Below, one piece after another: positions 41,807 through 52,771 of a DNA stretch of 64,000 nucleotides. Source of the DNA: Bacteroidota bacterium (GTDB lineage: Bacteria; Bacteroidota; Bacteroidia; Cytophagales; Cyclobacteriaceae); contig JAFDYU010000019.1 in the NCBI GenBank assembly GCA_018267285.1, positions 149,961-213,960 of the forward strand, written 5' to 3'. Position 1 is the stretch's first letter. Each line of letters begins with the position of its first letter. Made by a program: the position numbers and the translations under genes. The notes beneath the pieces were generated by a model. It was not told the DNA's origin, made no database searches, and was given only the letters and a program-made list of their open reading frames with translations.

Positions 41807-43972
41807 ATGGCAAAATTGAGATTTGAAGCCCTTAAAAAACTAAACGAGCGAGGCAAAGTACACTCCGAGTTGTCAACTCCACACATCTCACAGTTTTTTG
41901 GCGAGAATGTGTTTGGTATGGAACAAATGCGAGCCACTCTTGCTCCGGCAGTTTTTAAAAAAGTAAGTAGTGCCATTAAGAACCATGAAAAAATTGATGA
42001 AGCCACAGCCGATGCCGTTGCTTCAGCAGCCAAAAGTTGGGCCATAGCCAAAGGTGCCACACACTTTACTCACTGGTTTCAACCTATGACGGGCGGCACG
42101 GCCGAGAAGCACGATTCTTTTTTTGATGCCTTGGCAGGAATAGAAAAATTTAAAGGAAGCGAACTGGTGCAGCAAGAACCGGACGCATCATCGTTCCCCA
42201 GCGGAGGGATCCGAAGCACATTTGAGGCGCGCGGATATACAGCTTGGGACCCAACCTCACCCATGTTTTTGTACGGGCGCACCTTGAGCATCCCAACGGT
42301 GTTTGTTTCCTACACCGGTGAGACTTTGGATACAAAGTCGCCCTTACTTAAAGCCTTAAAAGCCGTTGACCTTGCCGCTACCAGTGTGTGCCAGTTGTTC
42401 GATAAAGACATTCAGCACGTAGTAGCTTCGCTTGGCTCAGAACAAGAATATTTTGTGGTTGATAAAGCGTTGTTCAACGCACGCCCCGATCTGGTGATGG
42501 CCGGCCGCTCAGTATTTGGCCATGCACCCGCACGCGGCCAACAATTAGAAGACCACTATTTCGGTGCCATCCCTTCGCGCATTTATGACTTCATGCGCGA
42601 CTTTGAAATCGAATGCTGGAAACTGGGTATCCCTGTGCGCACACGCCACAACGAGGTTGCACCAAGTCAGTTTGAAGTAGCCCCGCTGTTTGAAGAAGTA
42701 AACGTGGCCAACGACCACAATCAGTTAATGATGGACATCATGAACCGCGTGGGAGAGAAACACGAATTGAAAATCCTGTTTCACGAAAAACCGTTTGCAG
42801 GTGTTAATGGAAGCGGCAAGCACAACAACTGGTCATTAATTACCGACACCGGAGTAAATTTATACGCACCCTCCAGTTCTGCCCGCGACAACTTACTCTT
42901 CCTCACATTTTTTGTCACCACCATCAAAGCCGTGCACGAGCATGCCGATTTGCTCAGGGCAAGCATAGCAACACCGGGCAACGACTTCCGGCTTGGCGCA
43001 AACGAAGCACCCCCGGCAATCATGTCTGCATTTATTGGTTCACAGATGACCTCCGTGCTCGATGAACTGGAGAAAAACGGAAACCTGAAAATAGAAAAAG
43101 GCGATAACATGTACATGAAACTGGGCATCGACCAGATTCCGGAAATAATACTTGATGCTACCGATCGCAACCGTACTTCACCGTTCGCCTTTACTGGAAA
43201 TAAATTCGAATTCCGTGCCGTTGGCAGCAGCGACAACTGCGCCACCGCCATGACGGTTTTAAATTTAATTGTAGCCGACCAACTCGATAAGTTTTTCGCA
43301 GAAGTAAGTAAGCTGATTGATAAGGGAGAAGAAAAACGGTTGGCCATTGTAACCGTACTGCGCAAGTACATCAAAGAATCTAAAGACATCCGCTTCGAAG
43401 GAGACGGCTATTCGGATGAGTGGGTGAAGGAGGCAGAAAAAAGAAAATTGGGCAACGTAAAGAATATGCCCCGCGCCCTCGATGCCTATTTGTCTAAGAA
43501 GTCGCTGGATCTTTTTGAAAAACACGAAGTGCTTACACACAAAGAAGTGGAGGCGCGCAATGAGATCCGTCTTGAATCTTACATTAAACGGGTGCAGATC
43601 GAAGCACGGGTGATGGGCGACCTTGCCATGAACCACATTGTGCCTACGGCCATCGCCTACCAGAGCAAACTTATAGAAAATGCCAGAGGGTTGAAGGAAC
43701 TTGGCTTTGCCGATACCAAATCCGTACTGCAAACCATCAAGGAGATTTCCGGGCATATCGATACAATTAAAAACGGTGTACGTGCCATGGTTGAAGAGCG
43801 TAAACGTGTGAACAAAATTGCCGAAGCACACAAACGGGCCGTTGCCTATTGCGATGACATCAAAGAAAAATATTTTGATGTAATCCGTGAGGCAGTAGAC
43901 GAATTGGAATTGTTGGTAGATGATGAAGACTGGCCGTTGGTAAAATACAGAGAGATGTTGTTTTTGCGATAG
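41807..43972 (+). CDS. glnN: glutamine synthetase type III
   Basis: 721 residues, the size of GSIII and far longer than GSI. It makes glutamine from glutamate, ammonia and ATP in the cytoplasm. Family motifs: FGENVFGMEQMR near the N-terminus, HFTHWFQPMTGGTAEKHDSF, EQEYFVVDK, RHNEVAPSQFEVAP, the ATP-binding NGSGKHNNWS, and the substrate-side arginine region ANEAPPAIMSAF plus EFRAVGSSDNCA. The C-terminal helical extension (ARVMGDLAMNHIVPTAIAYQ and later) is specific to GSIII. Transcribed alone: a -7 box in front and a strong terminator behind. Confidence 0.97.
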   Translation: MAKLRFEALKKLNERGKVHSELSTPHISQFFGENVFGMEQMRATLAPAVFKKVSSAIKNHEKIDEATADAVASAAKSWAIAKGATHFTHWFQPMTGGTAEKHDSFFDALAGIEKFKGSELVQQEPDASSFPSGGIRSTFEARGYTAWDPTSPMFLYGRTLSIPTVFVSYTGETLDTKSPLLKALKAVDLAATSVCQLFDKDIQHVVASLGSEQEYFVVDKALFNARPDLVMAGRSVFGHAPARGQQLEDHYFGAIPSRIYDFMRDFEIECWKLGIPVRTRHNEVAPSQFEVAPLFEEVNVANDHNQLMMDIMNRVGEKHELKILFHEKPFAGVNGSGKHNNWSLITDTGVNLYAPSSSARDNLLFLTFFVTTIKAVHEHADLLRASIATPGNDFRLGANEAPPAIMSAFIGSQMTSVLDELEKNGNLKIEKGDNMYMKLGIDQIPEIILDATDRNRTSPFAFTGNKFEFRAVGSSDNCATAMTVLNLIVADQLDKFFAEVSKLIDKGEEKRLAIVTVLRKYIKESKDIRFEGDGYSDEWVKEAEKRKLGNVKNMPRALDAYLSKKSLDLFEKHEVLTHKEVEARNEIRLESYIKRVQIEARVMGDLAMNHIVPTAIAYQSKLIENARGLKELGFADTKSVLQTIKEISGHIDTIKNGVRAMVEERKRVNKIAEAHKRAVAYCDDIKEKYFDVIREAVDELELLVDDEDWPLVKYREMLFLR

Positions 43973-43994
43973 GTAAGTTTAAAGTTAAGTAGGG

Positions 43995-44022
43995 GAGAGC
44001 GGGAGTCCGCTCTCTTTTTTTT
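43995..44022 (+). terminator. intrinsic terminator after glnN
   Basis: GAGAGCGG (43995-44002), loop GAGT, CCGCTCTC (44007-44014), then eight T. It is the strongest terminator in the window. Confidence 0.9.
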
Positions 44023-44282
44023 GCCGACTTTGATGAGGACGAACTGTATCTTTTGTCCATCCAAATTAGAAATGAATTAATACTCATGTAAGACCGAATG
44101 AGTAAAAATATTTTGGTTGGTTCACAATCACTTTTTTTCGAGTATTTAGATTCACTCTAAAAAGCATAACAAAGAAGCGGTGATTTTGTAAAAGTGCTTG
44201 AGTTATCAGGGCTTCCACAGATAGGTTGCACGGCATTCGGCTCGTAACAGCAGCCCTTACAATTAATGTGGATAAAAAAATA
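44023..44282. other. gene-free stretch between glnN terminator and the act promoter
   Basis: About 260 bp with no convincing ORF, RNA fold or repeat. The minus-strand frame here lacks family features and start signals. Confidence 0.5.
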
Positions 44283-44313
44283 TTTGAAAAAATGCGTTCG
44301 AGGTGTAGATTTG
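44283..44313 (+). promoter_or_regulatory. promoter of the act-cox respiratory operon
   Basis: TTTG (44283-44286), exactly 19 bp, TAGATTTG (44306-44313). The leader to the actA ATG is about 32 nt and contains a small CCGC/GCGG hairpin. Confidence 0.7.
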
Positions 44314-44351
44314 TGCCATTCCGCATAAAAAAGCGGTCACCTAAACGTACC

Positions 44352-45611
44352 ATGATGAACGAGAAAATATCTGGTCTCCTCAAGTTTAACCTTTTCGCGC
44401 TGCTCACACTCTTCAGCTTTACCATTCAAGCACAAGACATCTCTCAAGATGCCGCTGTGATAAAAGCAGGCGAAGGTTTATTTAACGGCAACTGTAAGTC
44501 GTGCCACCGTGTAAAGCAAGAATTGGTAGGCCCTGCCTTGGCGGGCGTCACCGATCGAGCTCCGTCCATAGCCTGGATTAAAGACTGGGTGCGCAACTCT
44601 GCTAAGGTTGTTGCCAGTGGCGACAAATATGCGGTAGCGTTGTTCGATAAATATAAGAAGAGCCAGATGACGGCCTTCACCAGTTTTACAGACGATCAGA
44701 TCATGAGCATTCTGGCTTATGTAAAGGCGGAAGCCGATAAACCCGATGCCCCTCCTCCAGGCCAGCAAGTTGCGGGTAATGGTGCAGCTCAACCCGGTGC
44801 CCCTTCAGGTTACCTTGATGCAATCATGGTGGGGATGATCATCATACTTATATTAATGGTGGCAATTCTTGGTCTCATCACCAACGCACTAAAAAAATAC
44901 CTCAACGATAAGAAACTTAACGAGGAAGAAAGTGATGTGGTCAATAACCCGTACACCATGTCTTCGTTTGTGCGGAGCCCGGGATTTATTTTCCTGGTAA
45001 TCTTTGTAGTAGGTTCAATTACTTTCAAGACAGTTATTGATGGTCTTTATTCAATAGGCATTCAACAAGGATATCAGCCTAAACAACCCATTGCCTTTTC
45101 GCACAAACTTCACGCAGGCGCTTATGAAATAAACTGTGTGTATTGCCATACCGGGGTAATGAAGGGCAAACAGGCCAACATTCCTTCTCCCAATATCTGT
45201 ATGAACTGCCACTCGCAGGTAAAACAAGAATCGCCTGAGATACAAAAAATTTATGCCGCCATTGGCTACGATGTTCAGACAGCCTCCTACACAGGCAAAC
45301 AAAAGCCTATTGAGTGGGTTAGAATTCACAACCTCCCCGATTTAGCTTACTTCAACCACTCTCAACACTACAATGTTGGGGGCATAGCATGCCAAACATG
45401 CCATGGTCCTATTGAACAAATGGATGTAGTGAAGCAATACGCTATCCTTACCATGGGCTGGTGTGTTGATTGCCACCGCAAAACAGATGTGAACAACGCG
45501 GGCAATGCGTACTACGATAAACTGACGGAACTTCACAACGAAACTAAGAAAGGAACCAAGATGAAAGTAGAAGATATCGGTGGTCTCGAATGTTCTAAGT
45601 GCCACTATTAA
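44352..45611 (+). CDS. actA: Alternative Complex III subunit A, hexaheme: N-terminal cytochrome c plus pentaheme part
   Basis: 419 residues from the ATG at 44352 (MMNEKISGLLKF; the following ATG is also possible), with a signal peptide ending in IQAQ. Six CxxCH heme sites are seen. CKSCH lies in an N-terminal class I cytochrome c domain (about 20-120). CVYCH, CMNCH, CQTCH, CVDCH and CSKCH form the pentaheme domain. A transmembrane helix (IMVGMIIILILMVAILGLIT) links them. ActA passes electrons from the iron-sulphur clusters of ActB towards cytochrome c or the oxidase in the quinol:cytochrome c oxidoreductase. The heme number of six, against five in the described pentaheme subunit, comes from the fused cytochrome domain. 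First gene of the operon. Confidence 0.92.
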   Translation: MMNEKISGLLKFNLFALLTLFSFTIQAQDISQDAAVIKAGEGLFNGNCKSCHRVKQELVGPALAGVTDRAPSIAWIKDWVRNSAKVVASGDKYAVALFDKYKKSQMTAFTSFTDDQIMSILAYVKAEADKPDAPPPGQQVAGNGAAQPGAPSGYLDAIMVGMIIILILMVAILGLITNALKKYLNDKKLNEEESDVVNNPYTMSSFVRSPGFIFLVIFVVGSITFKTVIDGLYSIGIQQGYQPKQPIAFSHKLHAGAYEINCVYCHTGVMKGKQANIPSPNICMNCHSQVKQESPEIQKIYAAIGYDVQTASYTGKQKPIEWVRIHNLPDLAYFNHSQHYNVGGIACQTCHGPIEQMDVVKQYAILTMGWCVDCHRKTDVNNAGNAYYDKLTELHNETKKGTKMKVEDIGGLECSKCHY

Positions 45612-45648
45612 ATTTTGAATTCAAATTCAATCGATCTGATATAGATTT

Positions 45649-48600
45649 ATGAGCGAAACAAAAAAGACATATTGGAAAGGGTTAGCCCAACTTAAAAACG
45701 ATTCCAACTACGTTAAACATGCCGACAAAGAGTTTGTCGACTTGGGTGTAGAAGAAAACCCGGGCCACTCACGCAGAGACTTTCTGCGCATGATGGGTTT
45801 TAGTGTAGCGGCAGCATCGTTGGCTGCTTGCGAAGCCCCGGTACGCAAAGCAATTCCATACATTATGAAGCCTGTGGATGCCGATGCGGGCATCCCTAAT
45901 TATTATGCTTCTACCTACGTAAATGGCGGTGATTATTGCAGCGTAGTGGTGAAAGTGCGCGATGGACGCCCGATAAAAGTTGACGGCAACACGTTGTCAT
46001 CGGTAACGATGGGGGGAACGAGCGCGCAAGTTGAAGCCTCGGTACTTTCATTGTACGATAATTACAGGCTTCGTGGGCCAATGAAAGGCGGCAACAAGTC
46101 CGATTGGGAAACCCTCGATAAAGAAATAAAATCCAAGCTGGATGAAGTGGCCGCAAGCGGTGGCGCTATTCGCATCGTAAGCAATACCATCCTTAGCCCG
46201 AGTACGTTCGATGTGCTCGACAAGTTTAAAGCAAAGTACCCCACAACAGAACATGTTGTGTACGATCAGGTGTCGGCTTACGGAATACAAAAAGCTAATG
46301 AAGAGTCTTTCGGTGCAGCCGTTATACCCTCCTACGATTTCAGCAAGGCAAAGACTATTGTTAGCCTAGATGCAGATTTTCTGGGCACTTGGATTTCGCC
46401 CATTGAATTTACGAAGCAATATGCCTTAACGCGTGAAGTGAATGAAGATAAGCGTGATATGTCGCGTCATTTCCAGTTTGAATCCATGCTGTCGCTAACG
46501 GGTGCGAATGCCGACTATCGTTCGATGATTAAGCCTTCGCAAGTTGGCTTGGTGGCTGCCCAGTTGTATAATTTACTCGCAGCAAAAGCAGGAAAGGCAA
46601 TTTTATCGGTAAGTTTTGAAAATAAAACATTGGAACAAGCCGCAGAAGAACTTTGGAGCAACAAAGGAAATGCTCTGGTGGTCTGTGGATCAAACGACAA
46701 GGCGGTTCAAGTAATTGTCAACGGAATCAACGATATGCTTGGCAGTTACGGTTCTACAATTAACGTAGGATCACCGGTAAATTTCCGTAAAGGAAATGAC
46801 GAGAAGATGGCCTCCTTTGTTGCGGATGCCAAAGAGGGGAAAATAGGAGCAGTTATTTTTTACAATTGCAACCCGGTTTATGATCACCCGATGGGTGCAG
46901 AACTCGGAGAATCTTTAAAGAACATCGCATTAAGTGTTTCCACCTCGTACACTCCGGATGAAACAGCATCATCGTGTGGGTACATGGCACCCGACCATCA
47001 TTACCTGGAGTCGTGGAATGATTTCGAGCCAAAGAACAATTCATTTAGCTTATCTCAACCTGCCATTACACCGATTTTCAAATCGCGTCAAGCGCAAGAG
47101 AGCTTCCTCACTTGGGCCGGAGAAAGCGAAACAGACTATTACAATCTATTGCAGAAGAACTGGAAGAAAAGAGCCGGAGATAAAACCGATTTCCAGAATT
47201 TCTGGGATAAAAGTTTGTACGATGGGGTTTATCAAGGCTCAACAGCAGAATCAAAACCCGTATCGTTTGCTGGCAATATAGAAGTGGCTGCTGCTGCGGT
47301 TGCCTCGAATTACAAACCTTCCAGCGATGGGCTTGAACTTTGCATTTATGAAAGCTATGGCGTGGGTAATGGAACCCAAGCCAATAACCCGTTGCTTCAG
47401 GAATTACCCGATCCGATTACAAAAGCGGTTTGGGATCATTATGTTACGATCTCGCAAGCAGATGCTGCCAAAAAGGAAATCGATACCGATGCCGAAGGCC
47501 GTACTCAATTAGTGAAAGTAACGATCAACGGTAAAGCAATGACCTTACCCGCACTTGTTCAACCGGGTCAGGCACCGGGCACATTGGGCATTGCCCTCGG
47601 ATACGGGCGTACCAAAGTAGGAGACGTAGCTAAAAACCTCGGAATAAACATTTACCCGATGGTGGCTACACTTAATGGCACATTGAATTATGCGGTTTCC
47701 TCCGGTGTAAATATTGAACGTACAGACGAAGACTTCCAACTTGCTCAAACCCAAATACATCAAACGTACATGGGGCGCGAGAACGTAATCCAGGAAGCTA
47801 CCCTTACCGAGTTTAAAGAAAACCCAGCTGCCGGAAGAGAATACCCCAAGGTTACAAAGTGGGATAAAAAAGTAGATGCTTCCGAAATCAGCATGTGGAA
47901 AGGGCACTCATACCCCAACCACCATTGGGGCATGGCCATCGACATGAATACCTGTACCGGTTGTGGTTCTTGCGTAGTAGCCTGCAACGTGGAAAATAAT
48001 ATTTCGCTGGTGGGTAAACAAGAAGTGATAAACAGACGCGAGATGCACTGGCTGCGTATAGACCGATATTTCAGCAGCCCGGAAGGAACGCTTTCAAATG
48101 ACTATAAAGGATTGGAAAAAGCTGCAGAAAACCCTGAAGTAACTTTCCAACCTATGTTGTGCCAGCATTGCAACAACGCTTCGTGCGAAACGGTATGCCC
48201 CGTGGTTGCAACCACTCACAGCACCGAAGGGTTGAATCAAATGGTGTACAATCGTTGTATTGGCACACGTTATTGTGCAAACAACTGTCCGTATAAAGTG
48301 CGCAGGTTTAACTGGTTCAAATACCACGATAATCAGCAGTTCTATCAATCCAATCCGGCAATGAACACCGACCTTGGCCGTATGGTATTGAACCCGGATG
48401 TAACCATCCGCTCACGCGGTGTGATGGAAAAATGCTCTTTCTGTATTCAGCGTATTCAGGCCGGTAAATTAACCGCTAAGCGCGAACGCAGACCTGTAAA
48501 AGATGGAGAAGTTACCACCGCCTGCCAGACCGCCTGCTCAACCGGAGCAATTTTGTTTGGCGATATGAATGATCCCGAAAGCCGCCTGAGCAAGTTGCTG

Positions 48601-48783
48601 AAGATTGATCATTACATTGAAGTAACAAAAGACGGAAAGACGGAAAAAGTATTCAATCACAGTTTCGATAAAAAGATAGGAAACCCACGCGCTTACCGCG
48701 CACTAGAAGATCTTGGTGTGAAGCCAAATGTATTCTATCTCACGAAAATCAGGAATAAAGACAAAGCAAAAGAACAAGCTTAA
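45649..48783 (+). CDS. actB: Alternative Complex III subunit B (iron-sulphur, molybdopterin-like fold)
   Basis: 1044 residues. A Tat-type signal is placed inward (Arg42-Arg43 in [11 protein letters not shown]) and is followed by a lipobox cysteine at 61 (SLAAC), the Tat-variant typical for this subunit in Bacteroidota. The first 750 residues have the fold of molybdopterin oxidoreductases but lack the cofactor ligands, so no Mo centre is expected. The C-terminal ferredoxin part carries four cysteine groups: CTGCGSC from 769, CQHC from 838, [12 protein letters not shown] from 870 and CSFC from 929, for three 4Fe-4S and one 3Fe-4S cluster as known for the family. It receives electrons from menaquinol via ActC. 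Confidence 0.95.
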   Translation: MSETKKTYWKGLAQLKNDSNYVKHADKEFVDLGVEENPGHSRRDFLRMMGFSVAAASLAACEAPVRKAIPYIMKPVDADAGIPNYYASTYVNGGDYCSVVVKVRDGRPIKVDGNTLSSVTMGGTSAQVEASVLSLYDNYRLRGPMKGGNKSDWETLDKEIKSKLDEVAASGGAIRIVSNTILSPSTFDVLDKFKAKYPTTEHVVYDQVSAYGIQKANEESFGAAVIPSYDFSKAKTIVSLDADFLGTWISPIEFTKQYALTREVNEDKRDMSRHFQFESMLSLTGANADYRSMIKPSQVGLVAAQLYNLLAAKAGKAILSVSFENKTLEQAAEELWSNKGNALVVCGSNDKAVQVIVNGINDMLGSYGSTINVGSPVNFRKGNDEKMASFVADAKEGKIGAVIFYNCNPVYDHPMGAELGESLKNIALSVSTSYTPDETASSCGYMAPDHHYLESWNDFEPKNNSFSLSQPAITPIFKSRQAQESFLTWAGESETDYYNLLQKNWKKRAGDKTDFQNFWDKSLYDGVYQGSTAESKPVSFAGNIEVAAAAVASNYKPSSDGLELCIYESYGVGNGTQANNPLLQELPDPITKAVWDHYVTISQADAAKKEIDTDAEGRTQLVKVTINGKAMTLPALVQPGQAPGTLGIALGYGRTKVGDVAKNLGINIYPMVATLNGTLNYAVSSGVNIERTDEDFQLAQTQIHQTYMGRENVIQEATLTEFKENPAAGREYPKVTKWDKKVDASEISMWKGHSYPNHHWGMAIDMNTCTGCGSCVVACNVENNISLVGKQEVINRREMHWLRIDRYFSSPEGTLSNDYKGLEKAAENPEVTFQPMLCQHCNNASCETVCPVVATTHSTEGLNQMVYNRCIGTRYCANNCPYKVRRFNWFKYHDNQQFYQSNPAMNTDLGRMVLNPDVTIRSRGVMEKCSFCIQRIQAGKLTAKRERRPVKDGEVTTACQTACSTGAILFGDMNDPESRLSKLLKIDHYIEVTKDGKTEKVFNHSFDKKIGNPRAYRALEDLGVKPNVFYLTKIRNKDKAKEQA

Positions 48784-48805
48784 CGACAAACGATTAACGA
48801 TACCT

Positions 48806-50179
48806 ATGCAAGTAACCTCAACCATTCGCGAACCGCTGGTAACTGGTGGCAAGACCGTCAGAGATGTTTCAGAAGATATCAGCAGACAAGTAGAAGGTAA
48901 GCCCACGCGCTTGTGGTGGGCAGCACTTGGTGTTTCTCTGGTGCTTTTGCTTTTTGGATTTTACTGCTTGTGCATGCTGCTTTGGGAAGGCATTGGCATG
49001 TGGGGATTGAACAAAACGGTAGGCTGGGCATGGGATATCACCAACTTCGTGTGGTGGGTAGGTATTGGTCACGCGGGTACACTTATTTCAGCCATTTTAT
49101 TGCTTTTCCGCCAGCGTTGGAGAATGTCGATCAACCGTGCGGCAGAAGCCATGACAATCTTTGCCGTGATATGTGCCGCAACCTTTCCGGCCTTTCACAT
49201 GGGCCGTTTGTGGCTCGGGTTTTATTGGGCACTTCCATGGCCCAATACTTTCGGCTCCCTTTGGGTAAACTTTAATTCACCATTGCTTTGGGACGTGTTC
49301 GCCATCTCAACATATTTCTCGGTTTCGTTGGTGTTCTGGTACATGGGACTGATTCCGGATTTTGCTGTGATTCGCGACCGTGCCGTGCGTATGGGCCACA
49401 ACACCAGAGCAATGATATACAATGCATTGAGTTTTGGCTGGCAAGGAGGTGCACGTGCCTGGATGCGCTACGAATCGGTAGCCTTGATTCTTGCCGGTTT
49501 GTCGGCCCCACTTGTGCTCTCCGTTCACACCATTGTGTCGATGGACTTTGCTACTTCGCTTATACCCGGGTGGCACACCACCATCTTCCCGCCTTACTTT
49601 GTGTCGGGTGCAATTTTCTCGGGGTTTGCTATGGTGTTGACACTATTATTGATTACCCGAAAATTATTCAGGCTCGAAGATTACATCACTATCTATCATA
49701 TCGAGTTGATGAATATCATCATTATCATTACCGGATCTATTGTAGGTATTGCTTATATCACCGAGTTCTTCATCGCGTGGTACGGTCAGGTGCCTGCCGA
49801 ACAATACGAATTCATTAACCGTGCCACCGGCCCTTACTGGTGGGCGTATTGGTCCATGATGACGTGCAACGTTATCTCCCCTCAATTATTCTGGTTCAAA
49901 AAGATACGTACCAACCTCGTATCTACTTTTGTGATTTCAATTATTGTAAACATCGGTATGTGGTTCGAGCGTTTTGTGATTATCGTGATTTCTTTACATC
50001 GCGATTATCTGCCATCAAGCTGGTCTATGTTTTACCCTACTATGTACGATGTGGGTCAATATTTATTCACCTTTGGATTTTTCTTCACGGCTTTCCTATT
50101 GTTTGCCAAATTTTTCCCGGTGATCAACATGGCCGAAGTAAAAAGTATTGTTAAAGCCACTTCAGAAAAGAAACATTGA
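48806..50179 (+). CDS. actC: Alternative Complex III subunit C, NrfD-like quinol-binding membrane protein
   Basis: 457 residues from the ATG at 48806 ([15 protein letters not shown]); the frame is open upstream through the end of actB but that part is out of context. About ten hydrophobic helices are visible, including [38 protein letters not shown] and [17 protein letters not shown]. The NrfD/PsrC fold holds the menaquinol oxidation site next to ActB. It is followed after 2 bp by actD. Confidence 0.94.
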   Translation: MQVTSTIREPLVTGGKTVRDVSEDISRQVEGKPTRLWWAALGVSLVLLLFGFYCLCMLLWEGIGMWGLNKTVGWAWDITNFVWWVGIGHAGTLISAILLLFRQRWRMSINRAAEAMTIFAVICAATFPAFHMGRLWLGFYWALPWPNTFGSLWVNFNSPLLWDVFAISTYFSVSLVFWYMGLIPDFAVIRDRAVRMGHNTRAMIYNALSFGWQGGARAWMRYESVALILAGLSAPLVLSVHTIVSMDFATSLIPGWHTTIFPPYFVSGAIFSGFAMVLTLLLITRKLFRLEDYITIYHIELMNIIIIITGSIVGIAYITEFFIAWYGQVPAEQYEFINRATGPYWWAYWSMMTCNVISPQLFWFKKIRTNLVSTFVISIIVNIGMWFERFVIIVISLHRDYLPSSWSMFYPTMYDVGQYLFTFGFFFTAFLLFAKFFPVINMAEVKSIVKATSEKKH

Positions 50180-50181
50180 TT

Positions 50182-50706
50182 ATGGAAAGCAATAAAAATT
50201 TTGTAGTTGGAATTTTTGATGATGAAGATGTGCTGGTTAGCGCGGTAGAAAACGTGCGCGAAAAAGGCATACACATCCATGAAGTTTATTCTCCCTTTCC
50301 GGTGCACGGATTGGATGAAGCGCTCGGCTATCGCAGAACCCGTTTGCCGATTGCTTCATTTATGTTTGGCATCACAGGTACGTGCATTGCTTTGTTTGTG
50401 CAAACCTGGATGTTGGGCTACGACTGGCCGATGGACATTGGCGGTAAAAACCATGCTTCGTTGCCGCCTTTTATCCCGGTTACATTTGAGTTCACCGTGC
50501 TTTTGGCTGCTTTCGGAATGGTAATTACATTTTTGATTGTCAGCGACATGAAACCGTACAGTTGGCCTCGCCAGTTCGACATCCGGAGCACAGATGATAA
50601 GCACGTGATGGCCGTAGACCTTGCAAATAATAAGTTGAGCAAAGATGAAATAGGCCGTATCTTAAAAGATCATGGCGCTTCAGAAGTAAACGAAAAGAAT
50701 TTTTAA
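50182..50706 (+). CDS. actD: Alternative Complex III subunit D (DUF3341)
   Basis: 174 residues from the ATG at 50182. The N-terminal cytosolic part (FVVGIFDDEDVLVSAVENVREKGI and IHEVYSPFPVHGLDEALG) is the DUF3341 signature, followed by two membrane helices (SFMFGITGTCIALFVQTWML and FTVLLAAFGMVITFLIVSDM). It is a membrane scaffold subunit of ACIII with no cofactor. Start codon 2 bp behind actC. Confidence 0.95.
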   Translation: MESNKNFVVGIFDDEDVLVSAVENVREKGIHIHEVYSPFPVHGLDEALGYRRTRLPIASFMFGITGTCIALFVQTWMLGYDWPMDIGGKNHASLPPFIPVTFEFTVLLAAFGMVITFLIVSDMKPYSWPRQFDIRSTDDKHVMAVDLANNKLSKDEIGRILKDHGASEVNEKNF

Positions 50707-50715
50707 CACATACCT

Positions 50716-51372
50716 ATGCGTTTGACTGCAAATTTCTTCATAGCCGTTTCTGCCGCCCTGTTGCTTGCCGGTTGTAAGGCAGGTGGTGAGTATCAGGGTT
50801 TGGAATACGCGCCCAACATGTACCACTCAGTGGCCTACGAACCGCTTACTCAGATCACAAATAAAGATGCGGGTTGGTATTTCAATGCCCTCGATGCACG
50901 AAGTGGCGAGTTTTACAATTCTAATCCGTACAATCCGTACCGGATGAATTTGCGGTTACCACCCAAAAACACGGTGAGAAGAAACAAGCAAGGCTGGTTG
51001 CCTTATCGTGGTACAAACGATGCAGACGGATTGGTTAATGCTGCCAAGCTGATAAGCCCTTTAAAGGATACCACGGCTGCAGTTATAGATCAGGGTAAAG
51101 TGCTGTTCGAAATGTACTGCAAACATTGCCACGGTGCTAAAGGTGAAGGCAATGGAAAAGTAGCAGAAGGAGTTAAGATTGATGGTGTTGACCATAGTGC
51201 ATTTGCTGGCGTGGCTAATTTGCGCGGTGAGGCATTTAAATCTATTACCGAAGGACATATTTTTCATGTGATCACCTACGGCAAAGGGCGGATGGGGGCA
51301 CACGGATCTCAGGTGAGCGAAGAAGATCGTTGGAAAATTGCCAGGTATGTAAAAGAACTTCAAAAAAACTGA
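50716..51372 (+). CDS. actE: Alternative Complex III subunit E, monoheme cytochrome c lipoprotein
   Basis: 218 residues. The signal ends in LLLAGC, so it is a lipoprotein anchored by Cys20. A long N-terminal segment rich in Tyr, Asn and Pro (YNSNPYNPYRMN, LPPKNTVRRNKQGW) wraps other subunits in the family. One heme site, CKHCHG, starts a class I cytochrome c domain at about 130, with a methionine in GRMGAHG as likely sixth ligand. It carries electrons from ACIII to the oxidase. Confidence 0.95.
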   Translation: MRLTANFFIAVSAALLLAGCKAGGEYQGLEYAPNMYHSVAYEPLTQITNKDAGWYFNALDARSGEFYNSNPYNPYRMNLRLPPKNTVRRNKQGWLPYRGTNDADGLVNAAKLISPLKDTTAAVIDQGKVLFEMYCKHCHGAKGEGNGKVAEGVKIDGVDHSAFAGVANLRGEAFKSITEGHIFHVITYGKGRMGAHGSQVSEEDRWKIARYVKELQKN

Positions 51373-51396
51373 TTTTAAATCTCAATAAAGAAGCAA

Positions 51397-52749
51397 ATGA
51401 TAGCTGACGAAAAATACGAGTTCAAACCGGAGACCAAGCGTAAAATTTTTATACTTGGGGCGGTGGGCGTTTTGCTTTTGGTTCTCGGTGTGTTTATGTC
51501 CAGAAATAGTGGAGGGCATGAAAATAATCATGAGAAAAAAGCAGCCGCAGAAATTTCCAAAAGCCTTACCGCGAGTATAGAGGTGCAGGAATCTCCCGAA
51601 CACAACGAGGGAGCTGAGCATCATGGTAGTGCAGTTTGGCTCAAACGCGTTTATACCTCACTTTGGCAAAATGATATTTTCTTTGTTGGCATCGGTATAA
51701 TCGGGTTGTTCTTTGTAGCCATACAATATGCTTCACAAGCAGGTTGGTCGGCAGGGGTAAAACGTATTCCGTTAGCCATGGGAAGTTGGATTCCCATTGG
51801 TGGTGTACTTACCATTGTATTGTGGTTTATCACCAAAGGAGATATCTTCCATTGGTCGCACAGTTCGGTCTTCGATCCGGCAAGCGATCAATACGATAAA
51901 ATTATCACCGGGAAGTCCGGCTATTTCTATTGGCCATTGGCAGCGGGCAGTTTCCCTATTTTCTTTTTCTTAAGAATGGTAGCCTTCTTTGGCTTATGGT
52001 ACATTTTCTTTGTATGGATAAAAAAAGAAATGCTTGCCGAGGATTTAGACGGGGCTACAGAGCACTGGTATTCAGCACGTAAATTTTCAGCCATCTTTCT
52101 TGTAATCTTTGCATTGTCATCTTCAATTGCCGCCTGGGATTGGGTGATGAGTATCGATACACATTGGTACAGCACCATGTTTGGTTGGTATCTGTTTGCG
52201 GGTTGGTGGGTTACCGGGCTTTCTGTAATTACTTTGATTGCCGTTTACCTTAAAGAAGCAGGGTACTTAAAAGTGGTTAATGCAAACCATCTTCACGATT
52301 TGGGTAAATTTATTTTTGCGTTCAGTATTTTCTGGACGTACATCTGGTTCGGGCAATTCCTGCTGATCTATTATGCCAACATACCTGAAGAGACTGTTTA
52401 TTTTGTTAATCAGATGAAGTCTGCTCCATACAATTGGATATTTTACACCAATTTGTTTTTGAACTTTGTTTTCCCTTTCCTGTTGTTGATGACCCGCGAT
52501 GCCAAACGACACATGTCTATGCTGAAAGTGGTTTGCCCGATAGTAATTGTTGGTCATTGGTTTGATCACTTTAACATGATTACTCCGGGTGTGATGCAAC
52601 ACGATGGAGGCTTTGGCTTTATCGAAATCGGGATGACCTTGATTTTTGCTGCTGTATTCTTGTACGTGGTGTTGAGTGCCTTATCAAAGATTCAATTGGT
52701 AGCCAAGCATCACCCGTTTATGGAAGAGAGTTTAAACCACCACATTTGA
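51397..52749 (+). CDS. actF: Alternative Complex III subunit F, integral membrane protein
   Basis: 450 residues with about ten hydrophobic helices. After a charged N-terminus (ADEKYEFKPETKRK) comes the helix IFILGAVGVLLLVLGVFM, a His/Glu-rich loop and then the NrfD-like helices (DIFFVGIGIIGLFFVAIQYASQAGW, LRMVAFFGLWYIFFVWIKKEM, IVGHWFDHFNMITPGVM). It is the partner of ActC and may contribute to proton transfer. It is in the operon between actE and coxB, 24 bp from actE. Confidence 0.93.
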   Translation: MIADEKYEFKPETKRKIFILGAVGVLLLVLGVFMSRNSGGHENNHEKKAAAEISKSLTASIEVQESPEHNEGAEHHGSAVWLKRVYTSLWQNDIFFVGIGIIGLFFVAIQYASQAGWSAGVKRIPLAMGSWIPIGGVLTIVLWFITKGDIFHWSHSSVFDPASDQYDKIITGKSGYFYWPLAAGSFPIFFFLRMVAFFGLWYIFFVWIKKEMLAEDLDGATEHWYSARKFSAIFLVIFALSSSIAAWDWVMSIDTHWYSTMFGWYLFAGWWVTGLSVITLIAVYLKEAGYLKVVNANHLHDLGKFIFAFSIFWTYIWFGQFLLIYYANIPEETVYFVNQMKSAPYNWIFYTNLFLNFVFPFLLLMTRDAKRHMSMLKVVCPIVIVGHWFDHFNMITPGVMQHDGGFGFIEIGMTLIFAAVFLYVVLSALSKIQLVAKHHPFMEESLNHHI

Positions 52750-52771
52750 TAAATGCATTAACGTACCGACT

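Noticed and set aside
42781-43389. 202-residue frame opposite glnN
   Set aside because: Long, but Ser/Leu-rich and without domain signature; it follows from codon bias of the real gene.
44084-44425. minus-strand frame across the gap before actA
   Set aside because: It overlaps the act promoter and the actA start, and has no recognisable protein features.
45649-48783. catalytic molybdenum enzyme
   Set aside because: Operon context and iron-sulphur layout identify ActB, whose molybdopterin-like domain has no cofactor.
49288-49818. 176-residue frame inside actC
   Set aside because: Cys/His/Arg-rich shadow of a hydrophobic gene in another frame; no start signal.
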